From Planctomycetota bacterium (GTDB taxonomy: Bacteria; Planctomycetota; UBA1135; JALUZX01), in NCBI GenBank assembly GCA_027011425.1, contig JALUZX010000715.1:1-6255 (forward strand): DNA of 6,255 bases. The letters are read 5' to 3'. Shown one piece after another: positions 1 through 6,255 of this stretch. The notes beneath the pieces were generated by a model. The model was given only the letters and a program-made list of their open reading frames with translations, did not search any database and was not told where the DNA came from. Position numbers and translations under genes: made by a program. Numbering within the stretch: position 1 is the first letter of the stretch; every line of letters starts with the position of its first letter.

Positions 1-92
1 TTGCTAGCCTTCTCCGACTTCGGCGGCCTGGCCGCCGGTTTCTTGGATTCCAGGCCCGGGACCTCTGGAAGCTGACCCGGGTGGAAGTTTGC
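1..92 (+). other. Leader upstream of rpmB, possible end of an unseen gene
   Basis: No gene can be assigned to this stretch. Frame 1 is open from the window edge to a TGA at 73-75 and frame 2 closes at a TAG at 5-7, so either could be the tail of an upstream gene, but neither peptide is recognisable. A GC-rich 7-bp hairpin (CGGCGGC at 21-27, loop CTG, GCCGCCG at 31-37) is followed shortly by TTTCTT at 39-44. If the upstream gene ends at the TAG at 5-7, this could be its weak terminator. I see no convincing sigma-70 promoter for rpmB between 45 and 92. Confidence 0.3.
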
Positions 93-97
93 AGGAG
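93..97 (+). promoter_or_regulatory. Shine-Dalgarno site that sets the rpmB start
   Basis: AGGAG lies 8 nt before the ATG at 106. An in-frame GTG at 97 overlaps this site and has no comparable motif at a suitable distance, so the ATG is the better start. It also gives the short N-terminus, with Cys5 and Cys8, that is usual for L28. Confidence 0.7.
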
Positions 98-105
98 TGG
101 AGACG

Positions 106-336
106 ATGCCCAGGGTATGTGAGTTTTGCGGTAAGAGGACACGGGTGGGCAACCACGTGACGCGCCGCGGTCTTGCCAAGGCCAAAGGCGGCGTGGGCCG
201 GCGGGTGACGGGACGGTCCAAGCGCAAGTTCGAGCCCAACCTTCAATTGGTCCGGGCCGTGGTGAACGGGTCCGTGAAGAGGGTCCGTATCTGCACGCGT
301 TGTCTGAAGTCGGGGAAGATCGTCAAACCGAGCTGA
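106..336 (+). CDS. rpmB: 50S ribosomal protein L28 (zinc-ribbon form)
   Basis: Ribosomal protein L28 is a small basic component of the large ribosomal subunit that contacts 23S rRNA. The 76-residue product has the family pattern: an N-terminal CEFCGKR, a basic stretch with NHVTRRG, the conserved core KRKFEPNLQ (39-47) followed by VRAVVNG, and a C-terminal CTRC then LKSGKI. Cys5, Cys8, Cys63 and Cys66 form two CxxC pairs, the signature of zinc-binding L28 forms as opposed to the Cys-less versions. A Gly/Arg-rich segment (about residues 22-37) sits between the first pair and the core, as in several non-proteobacterial L28 proteins. The length is normal for the family. The start is the ATG with a well-spaced AGGAG rather than the in-frame GTG nine bases upstream. 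An intrinsic terminator lies 44 nt after the stop and no L33 or other ribosomal gene follows, so it ends its transcription unit here. Confidence 0.97.
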   Translation: MPRVCEFCGKRTRVGNHVTRRGLAKAKGGVGRRVTGRSKRKFEPNLQLVRAVVNGSVKRVRICTRCLKSGKIVKPS

Positions 337-380
337 CCTTCTTTTCAGGAACTTCCAGGACCCTCGGTTCTCGCGATTCG

Positions 381-413
381 ACTCCTCCACCAGGCAGGTG
401 GGGGAGTTTTTTT
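381..413 (+). terminator. Intrinsic terminator of rpmB
   Basis: An 11-bp stem (381-391 with 397-407, one G-U pair at 386/402) closes a 5-nt loop AGGCA. It runs directly into seven T residues at 407-413. This is a textbook rho-independent terminator for rpmB and separates it from the H1-like gene. Confidence 0.9.
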
Positions 414-661
414 GTCCTGGCGGCAGAAAAAAATTTCACTTTTTTCTTTCCTTGCCCCTGGAAGAAAACCTTCGAGTTCTTCGTCCATTTGCCGGTTTTC
501 AACAGAGATTCGAAATTCTTCCTTGTCCCGGCGGTCCCGGAAGAAGCCTCTCGTTCTCAAGATGGGTGAACATAAAAGGTTAGGTTGCCGATTAAGAAGA
601 TGGGATGGAGTTCCCAGGGAAACTCCGTCCGCGATCGAACAGCCAAACGAGTTTTTTCCAA
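414..661 (+). other. AT-richer leader of the H1-like gene, promoter not resolved
   Basis: About 250 bases without a convincing gene. The stretch from about 420 to 520 has runs of A and T unlike the GC-rich coding sequence around it, which suits a promoter region. The best -35-like boxes, such as TTGCCG at 489-494, have only poor -10 partners about 17 nt downstream, so I do not call a promoter. An open frame extends the H1-like protein upstream to an ATG at 605, but that start has no ribosome-binding site and lies inside a stem-loop. Nothing else is recognisable. Confidence 0.5.
603..630 (+). promoter_or_regulatory. Stem-loop in the leader of the H1-like gene
   Basis: GGATGGAGTT (603-612) pairs with AACTCCGTCC (621-630), giving 10 bp with one G-U pair and an 8-nt loop. 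There is no T tract after it, so it is not a terminator. It lies about 30 nt before the Shine-Dalgarno site, where it could protect the mRNA 5' end or influence translation. That role is inference. Confidence 0.35.
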
Positions 662-669
662 AGGGAGGT
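662..669 (+). promoter_or_regulatory. Strong Shine-Dalgarno site of the H1-like gene
   Basis: AGGGAGGT contains GGAGG at 664-668, placed 8 nt before the ATG at 677. This near-ideal site fixes the start at 677 rather than the in-frame ATG at 605 and suggests efficient translation. Confidence 0.8.
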
Positions 670-676
670 AGACCGT

Positions 677-967
677 ATGGCAACCAGAACCAAGAAGAAG
701 GTGAAGAAGGCCGCCAAGAAGAAGGTCAAGAAGACCAAGAAGGCGGCGAAGAAGAAGGTGAGGAAGGTCGCCAAGAAGAAGGTCAAGAAGACCAAGAAGG
801 CGGCGAAGAAGAAGGTGAGGAAGGTCGCCAAGAAGAAGGTCAAGAAGACCAAGAAGGCGGCGAAGAAGAAGGTGAAGAAGGTCGCCAAGAAGAAGGTCAA
901 GAAGACCAAGAAGGCGGCGAAGAAGAAGGTGAAGAAGGCCGCCAAGAAGAAGGCTCGTAAGCGTTAA
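677..967 (+). CDS. Histone H1-like lysine-rich repeat protein
   Basis: The 96-residue product consists almost only of Lys, Ala, Val, Thr and Arg. I count 55 Lys and 5 Arg, with no acidic, aromatic or cysteine residue. After a short MATRT start it carries four copies of a 19-residue unit (AKKKVKKTKKAAKKKVRKV and close variants, residues 13-88), then AKKKARKR. Such KKAAKKK-type sequences resemble the C-terminal tail of histone H1 and bacterial H1-like proteins (Chlamydia Hc2, Bordetella BpH1, the AlgP tail), which bind DNA or RNA through charge and compact the nucleoid. There is no globular domain, signal peptide or membrane segment, so it is presumably cytoplasmic and disordered when unbound. 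All lysine codons are AAG. The start is set by a strong AGGGAGGT. A terminator follows the stop by about 60 nt. The class is clear; the exact partner (DNA, rRNA or polyphosphate) cannot be told from sequence. Confidence 0.88.
   Translation: MATRTKKKVKKAAKKKVKKTKKAAKKKVRKVAKKKVKKTKKAAKKKVRKVAKKKVKKTKKAAKKKVKKVAKKKVKKTKKAAKKKVKKAAKKKARKR
713..940 (+). repeat. Four tandem 57-bp repeats inside the H1-like gene
   Basis: Units lie at 713-769, 770-826, 827-883 and 884-940. By reading codons, units 1 and 2 are identical, unit 3 differs by one base (AGG to AAG, Arg to Lys), and unit 4 has one further change (GTC to GCC, Val to Ala). Wobble bases also repeat: GTC/GTG and GCC/GCG alternate at fixed positions. 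Seven codons before the array match the end of unit 4, and a partial unit follows. The array is in frame, so any gain or loss of whole units keeps the reading frame. Confidence 0.95.
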
Positions 968-1028
968 GGAATAAAATCCTGCGCGGTTCCCTCGGGGTCT
1001 GTTCAGGCGGGCTCCGGGAGAACGGGTG

Positions 1029-1069
1029 AAAAGGAGAAGGGCGCCATACCGGCGCCCTTCTCCTTTTTT
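1029..1069. terminator. Bidirectional terminator between the H1-like gene and metG
   Basis: A perfect stem, GGAGAAGGGCGCC (1033-1045) with its complement at 1051-1063 and loop ATACC, is extended by AAAA (1029-1032) and TTTT to 17 bp. On the + strand six T residues (1064-1069) follow; on the - strand four T residues follow. It sits between two convergent genes and can stop both transcripts, though the + strand direction is stronger. A second, smaller hairpin without a T tract (CCCCGA 1075-1080, TCGGGG 1085-1090) lies just after the metG stop. Confidence 0.88.
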
Positions 1070-1111
1070 CGATTCCCCGATCCATCGGGGCCGGCCGTCG
1101 TCCCGGGATTC

Positions 1112-3163
<2,052 letters not shown>

Positions 3164-3211
3164 TTCATTCCTCGTTTTTTCCGGGCAGGCTGACCCCGCT
3201 TTTCCCGGGAA

Positions 3212-3239
3212 ATCATAGGTCCACCCGCCCGCCCGGCAA
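3212..3239 (-). promoter_or_regulatory. Candidate sigma-70 promoter of metG
   Basis: On the - strand TTGCCG (3239-3234, four of six consensus bases) is followed after 16 nt by TATGAT (3217-3212, five of six). It predicts a transcript start near 3205 and a leader of about 40 nt to the metG ATG. It lies just downstream of the HEAT-gene terminator, as expected for an independent unit. A 12-bp palindrome, TTTCCCGGGAAA (3201-3212), covers the edge of the -10 box and the predicted start. Confidence 0.6.
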
Positions 3240-3246
3240 AAGGGAC

Positions 3247-3282
3247 AAAAAAAGCGGGGCGCCCGCCGGGGCGCCCCGCTTT
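3247..3282 (-). terminator. Intrinsic terminator of the HEAT-repeat gene
   Basis: A perfect 14-bp stem (3269-3282 with 3251-3264) closes a 4-nt loop. On the - strand seven T residues (complement of 3247-3253) follow, partly as the end of the stem. It lies 36 nt past the stop of the HEAT gene and insulates metG from it. Confidence 0.92.
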
Positions 3283-3318
3283 GGTGGTTTCGCAGTGTCG
3301 TCCGGAGGACGGAGAGTC

Positions 3319-5469
3319 TTACTCTCCCTCCCCTGCCTGGATGGCCGGCTCAAGGCGGAGGGTCTCCAGGAGCTTCACCCTCTGGGCGTCCGTGAGGTTG
3401 GCCTGGCCCAGGGCGCCGGCCACGGCGGCCCGGAGCTTCAGGTTCTCCTTGGAGGCCACCAGGGCGATGAGCTTCTTGACCAGGGCGGCCGGAGCCTTGC
3501 CCGTGCGGGTGAAGATCTGCCCCAGGGTGCGGGCCGCTTCGGTGCGGACCTCCAGAGGCCGGTTGGTTTCCAGAACCAGGGCGCCCACGCCTTTCAGGCA
3601 ATCCGGGCCTCCCACGCGGCCCAGGGCCTTGAGGACGCCCAGGACGACCTGGTTCTCCTCGTGGTCCGCGGCCTTGGCCAGGGTGCCTTCCACCTTGCCC
3701 AGGGCGAACCGGTTGGGATCGACCTGAGCAATGGCCTGGGCGGCCTCGCGGGCGAGCTGGACGGCCCGTTTGCGGCCCAGGTTCACCTGGAAGCCCTTGA
3801 GGACCTTCAGAATCTCGGCCTGGAAGTTCTTGGCGATGGCCGCTTCACTCACGATGGCGTCCACCTTCCCCTCGGGGAGGTCGCGGGCGGCCTGTTTCAC
3901 GTCCTTGGCCACGACGACGATCTTCTTGTCCTTGGTCATAGGGTTCCGGCGGAGCTGATTGATCACCTGGATCACCGGCATCTGGGGAAGATCGCTGTAG
4001 ATCACGAAGACGTCCGCCGGGGCCGAGAAGGCCTGGTTGAGACCTTCGCCACCCGTGCTGGCCTGGACCACGGAGAAGTCGCTCTTGCTACCCACAGCGT
4101 CGGCCACGGCGCGGGCCGTGTCGGGCAGGCCGATGGTGTGGACCAGCCGCACCAGGCGGGTGTCGGCCGCCTGGGCCAGGAGAGCCGCCACCTTGGGGGC
4201 GCCGGGGAAGTCACCCTGGGGATCCAGCTTGGCGATCTCGATGGCGGCCTCGGTCCGGACCAGGCTGTTGTTGTGGTCCAGGGCCTTGATCAAGGGCGAG
4301 GTGGGAAGGGTCTGGGCGCTCTCGAGTGAGGCCAGCACGCCGAAAGCAGTCCGGCAAAGGGGCGCGTCGCCCTGTTTCATGGCGGCCAGGGTGGCCTGGC
4401 GAACCACGTCGAGGCCGGCGGCGGACATGACCACGTCCGAGGCGAGGAGCGCATTGTTCAAGGCGGCCAGGGCGGGGCTGCTGTTGCCGGCCAGGATCTC
4501 CTGGGCCACGGCGGTCCGCTCGGTCATGTAGTCAAGCACCACCTCGACCTGGGCGGGCTTGAACCCGGGATTGACGGCCAGGGCCCTGTAAGCGGTCTGG
4601 CGGGCCATCTCCACGGGGTAGACCAGGGGGAGGACCTTGCGGTAGGCCAGTTTTCCGTCCTTCCAGGACCAGACCAGGTCGCCCTGCTCGAAGGTCCCGA
4701 TGATGCGGGCGTCCTCGTTGCGCATCCGCCGGGCCTGGGCCACGTAGAGATCTGCGGCCGACGCCTTGGGGTTGCCCAGCTTGGCCAGGTCGGCCTGGGC
4801 GATCTTCTTCACAAGGGCGTCCTTGTCGCGCTCCGCCAGGACCTTGATGGCCGGGATGGCCCGCTTGTCCTGGAGGCGCCTGAGAACGATCAAGATGTTC
4901 CGGCGGAGGGTGACATTGTCACTGTTCAATGCCGCGAGAAGGGGGAAGGTGACGGCGGGGCCGATCTCCACCAGGGCCTGCTGGGCGTAGATCTGGCCGT
5001 CCTCGTTGTCCGGATCGCCCAGGGGGCCCAGAAGAGCGGGCACGGCGTACTCGCCGTGTTCCTGGGCGAGCTTGAGGCACGCCTCCCTTCTGGTGGGGAA
5101 ATCCTTGGAAAGGGCCTTGGCCACCAAGGCCTTGATGGCGGCCGGATCAGCCATCAGCCGTTTCCGTTCCACCGTGGCCTTGGAGATCAAGGCCTTGGCC
5201 ACCTTCTCGAATTCTCCCCTCTTGAGAAGCATCCGGGCCCAGACGCTCTCTTCCGTCCGCCTCCAGAGGTTGTAGACCACGTCATTGGTGGGGTCCTGGG
5301 CGAGGACGGCCTTGAATTTCTCCAAGGCTTCCTTGTCCCGGCCCTGCCGCATCAAGCGGACGCCTTCCCTGAAAAGGCTCTGCACCTGGTCCTGGGCGGC
5401 CAAGGCCCCGGCCGACAACCCAAAGATCAGGGCGGAAGCGATCAAGCTCCGACCAAAACCGATTCCCAT
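3319..5469 (-). CDS. Secreted TPR/HEAT-repeat protein with pseudo-receiver domain
   Basis: The 716-residue product is not one I can name. It begins with a signal peptide: Arg7, a hydrophobic core at about 8-24 and a likely signal peptidase I cut after ALA (22-24), so it is probably periplasmic. A TPR unit follows (about 29-62, with EALEKFKAVLAQDP), then HEAT-type helical pairs at about 125-235, including RREACLKLAQ and QQALVEIGPA. A mixed segment (about 240-330) includes a second TPR-like pair, and more helical repeats run from about 334 to 435. Residues 437-560 read as an alternating beta/alpha fold resembling a response-regulator receiver but lacking its active-site residues. HEAT repeats resume at about 600-705. 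HEAT and TPR solenoids are protein-binding scaffolds; no catalytic motif is visible. The ATG is supported by GGAGG 9 nt upstream. The gene has its own promoter and terminator. A role as an envelope scaffold is inference. Confidence 0.85.
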   Translation of the reverse strand: MGIGFGRSLIASALIFGLSAGALAAQDQVQSLFREGVRLMRQGRDKEALEKFKAVLAQDPTNDVVYNLWRRTEESVWARMLLKRGEFEKVAKALISKATVERKRLMADPAAIKALVAKALSKDFPTRREACLKLAQEHGEYAVPALLGPLGDPDNEDGQIYAQQALVEIGPAVTFPLLAALNSDNVTLRRNILIVLRRLQDKRAIPAIKVLAERDKDALVKKIAQADLAKLGNPKASAADLYVAQARRMRNEDARIIGTFEQGDLVWSWKDGKLAYRKVLPLVYPVEMARQTAYRALAVNPGFKPAQVEVVLDYMTERTAVAQEILAGNSSPALAALNNALLASDVVMSAAGLDVVRQATLAAMKQGDAPLCRTAFGVLASLESAQTLPTSPLIKALDHNNSLVRTEAAIEIAKLDPQGDFPGAPKVAALLAQAADTRLVRLVHTIGLPDTARAVADAVGSKSDFSVVQASTGGEGLNQAFSAPADVFVIYSDLPQMPVIQVINQLRRNPMTKDKKIVVVAKDVKQAARDLPEGKVDAIVSEAAIAKNFQAEILKVLKGFQVNLGRKRAVQLAREAAQAIAQVDPNRFALGKVEGTLAKAADHEENQVVLGVLKALGRVGGPDCLKGVGALVLETNRPLEVRTEAARTLGQIFTRTGKAPAALVKKLIALVASKENLKLRAAVAGALGQANLTDAQRVKLLETLRLEPAIQAGEGE

Positions 5470-5546
5470 TGCTCTCTGCCTCCGTATGACGGACGTTCCT
5501 GCGAGTGAGAAGATGCCTCTCTACGTGACAACAGGTCAAAAACACT

Positions 5547-5573
5547 CCCGCCGGGTCCGCAGGACCGGACGGG
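5547..5573 (-). promoter_or_regulatory. Hairpin in the leader of the HEAT-repeat gene
   Basis: Two 12-base arms (5547-5558 and 5562-5573) match at 10 of 12 positions around a 3-nt loop. No T tract follows on either strand, so it is not a terminator. It falls about midway in the predicted leader of roughly 150 nt, 78 nt before the start codon. It may stabilise the mRNA or control its translation; I recognise no known riboswitch. Confidence 0.35.
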
Positions 5574-5622
5574 CGAACCATCCTCGTCGCGCCAGGCCAG
5601 GGCGGTCGTTACAGAAAACCCC

Positions 5623-5650
5623 AAACTACCCGTTCCCTTTCTCCTGTCAA
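5623..5650 (-). promoter_or_regulatory. Candidate sigma-70 promoter of the HEAT-repeat gene
   Basis: On the - strand a perfect TTGACA (5650-5645) is followed after 16 nt by TAGTTT (5628-5623), which keeps the key first, second and last bases of the -10 consensus. The predicted transcript start is near 5616, leaving a leader of about 147 nt. An inverted repeat overlaps the -35 box. Confidence 0.5.
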
Positions 5651-5663
5651 GGATTCACAGGAG
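5641..5663. promoter_or_regulatory. Inverted repeat overlapping the -35 box, possible operator
   Basis: CTCCTGT (5641-5647) and ACAGGAG (5657-5663) are perfect 7-bp inverted arms separated by 9 nt. The TTGACA -35 box (5645-5650) overlaps one arm. The 16-bp centre-to-centre spacing suits a dimeric DNA-binding protein contacting two successive major grooves, so repressor control is possible. No regulator gene is in the window. Confidence 0.35.
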
Positions 5664-5781
5664 GGGGGGGCTCCCAACGGGCCGTGGCCGGACGAATCAA
5701 GTCGGAAAAAGGATACCCCAATCCCACCCCAAGGGGGGATCCAGGCCTTTCCCGGGGGCGAAGAAGGCATCCAGATGTCAC
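5664..5781. other. Remainder of the LysM-HEAT intergenic region
   Basis: The whole gap from 5470 to 5848 has no credible gene. Beyond the promoter, inverted repeat, leader hairpin and LysM-gene terminator listed separately, this stretch holds an eight-G run (5663-5670) and an imperfect G/C hairpin (5721-5740, with one bulged base). Five T residues on the - strand (complement of 5706-5710) lie about 10 nt beyond that hairpin, too far for a standard terminator. I see nothing else in it. Confidence 0.5.
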
Positions 5782-5815
5782 AAAAAGACCCGGGAGGCTG
5801 GGGGCTTCCCGGGTC
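5782..5815 (-). terminator. Intrinsic terminator of the LysM gene
   Basis: On the - strand GACCCGGGA (5815-5807) pairs perfectly with TCCCGGGTC (5795-5787) around an 11-nt loop, followed by five T residues (complement of 5782-5786). It lies 33 nt after the LysM stop codon and should end that transcript before the HEAT gene. Confidence 0.8.
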
Positions 5816-5848
5816 GGGATGAGTCAATGTGAAATTGCGGGGAAAGTT

Positions 5849-6255
5849 TCAGCGGGGGATGACCAGGACCAGGCCGGCGGGAAGGAGATCCAGGTCCTTG
5901 TCCTGGTTGGCCTGCTTGATCCGGCGGATGCCTTCCAGGACCCGCTTCTTTCCAAAGAAACGGGAAGCGATCTTCCACAGGGAGTCTCCCTTCTTGACCT
6001 GGTAGGTCCGGGAGGGCGGGATCTGACGGCGGTTCTTCTTCACGGCCGGGGCGGAAGGCACGGCCCGGGGCGCCTTGCTTCTCAAGGCATTGAGGTTCGG
6101 GGGAAGCCAGATTTTCTGGCCCGCCCGGAGGTGGTCCGGGTCCATGCCTTCGTTGAACTGGAGCACCAGATCCAGGTATTTGTGGGCCGATCCCAACTCC
6201 CGCAGGAGAATTTCCCCCAGGGTCTCACCTTTTTGGACCACCACGTAGGGAACGA
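5849..6255 (-). CDS. LysM-domain protein, C-terminal part (two LysM domains)
   Basis: The frame stays open to the right edge of the window, so the N-terminus is missing. The GTG at 6244 lies within the first LysM domain (the codons before it read Val-Pro-Tyr) and is not a believable start. Numbering the 134 visible residues from the edge, LysM 1 spans about 3-50 (YVVQKGETL to GQKIWLP). A basic, Pro/Ala-rich linker follows (about 51-83). LysM 2 is at about 84-133 (YQVKKGDSLWKIA to LVLVIP), and the protein ends one residue later. LysM modules bind N-acetylglucosamine-containing glycans, chiefly peptidoglycan, so the protein is expected at the cell wall, possibly as a hydrolase, anchor or morphogenesis factor. 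The catalytic or anchoring part, if any, lies outside the window. A terminator follows 33 nt after the stop. Confidence 0.9.
   Translation of the reverse strand, partial: VPYVVVQKGETLGEILLRELGSAHKYLDLVLQFNEGMDPDHLRAGQKIWLPPNLNALRSKAPRAVPSAPAVKKNRRQIPPSRTYQVKKGDSLWKIASRFFGKKRVLEGIRRIKQANQDKDLDLLPAGLVLVIPR

Noticed and set aside
1..95. A Lys/Ala/Pro-rich reading on the - strand near the left edge (another possible H1-like tail)
   Set aside because: The frame has no ATG or GTG start near position 95 that could begin such a gene, and the stretch is short; composition alone is not enough.
4..390. A 128-codon - strand open frame over rpmB
   Set aside because: It is antisense to L28, starts within the terminator region and has no recognisable content.
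713..940. A CRISPR-like or intergenic repeat array
   Set aside because: The units are contiguous without spacers and encode an in-frame lysine-rich protein.
592..945. A - strand open frame rich in Phe, Ala and Leu that looks like repeated membrane segments
   Set aside because: It is the antisense of the lysine repeats (CTT/TTC codons). The + strand frame has a strong Shine-Dalgarno site and a recognised protein class.
412..960. A 182-codon + strand open frame with a Glu/Gly/Gln-rich repeat tail
   Set aside because: It is the shifted-frame reading of the AAG-rich H1-like repeats. It has no ribosome-binding site, begins inside the rpmB terminator T tract region and has no family resemblance.
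3295..4329. A 344-codon + strand open frame opposite the HEAT gene
   Set aside because: It has a low-complexity Gly/Leu/Asp/His composition typical of an antisense shadow. The - strand frame has a signal peptide, HEAT repeats and a ribosome-binding site.
5442..5624. A short - strand open frame across the HEAT gene start
   Set aside because: It overlaps the signal-peptide start in another frame, has no Shine-Dalgarno site and its peptide is not recognisable.
5721..5740. An additional G/C hairpin between the LysM and HEAT genes as a second terminator
   Set aside because: It is imperfect, with a bulge, and the nearest T run on the - strand is about 10 nt beyond the stem.

Overview
This GC-rich bacterial window carries five recognisable protein-coding genes and no RNA gene, insertion sequence or CRISPR array that I can see. 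From left to right they are rpmB (ribosomal protein L28, + strand), a very lysine-rich histone H1-like protein made of tandem repeats (+), metG (methionyl-tRNA synthetase, - strand), a secreted TPR/HEAT-repeat protein with an embedded degenerate receiver-like domain (-), and the C-terminal part of a two-LysM protein (-) that runs off the right edge. A histone-H1-like Lys/Ala protein, an L28 with an inserted Gly/Arg-rich loop, exported HEAT/TPR proteins and a MetRS with a KFSTS signature would all suit Planctomycetota or a neighbouring environmental Gram-negative lineage. That assignment is inference only.

Layout. 1-105 is an upstream leader with a possible weak terminator of a gene lying off the left edge. 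rpmB (106-336) ends in a strong intrinsic terminator (381-413). About 260 bases of comparatively AT-rich leader follow, with a stem-loop at 603-630, before the H1-like gene (677-967). This gene and metG converge on one near-perfect hairpin (1029-1069) with a T tract on each strand, which probably serves both. metG (1112-3163) has its own candidate sigma-70 promoter (3212-3239). That promoter is insulated from the HEAT gene upstream by a 14-bp terminator (3247-3282). The HEAT gene (3319-5469) has a candidate promoter with a perfect TTGACA box (5623-5650) and a leader of about 150 nt. It is separated from the LysM gene by another terminator (5782-5815). Each visible gene therefore looks like its own transcription unit rather than part of an operon.

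Functionally, rpmB and metG are translation housekeeping genes. The H1-like protein is a probable nucleoid or RNA-binding polycation. The HEAT and LysM proteins probably act in the envelope: one has a signal peptide, the other has peptidoglycan-binding modules. The items most worth a second look are the pseudo-receiver fold inserted between HEAT blocks of the secreted protein, and the H1-like gene, whose 57-bp repeats are nearly identical at DNA level. I see no evidence for a multi-gene novel defence or mobile system here.
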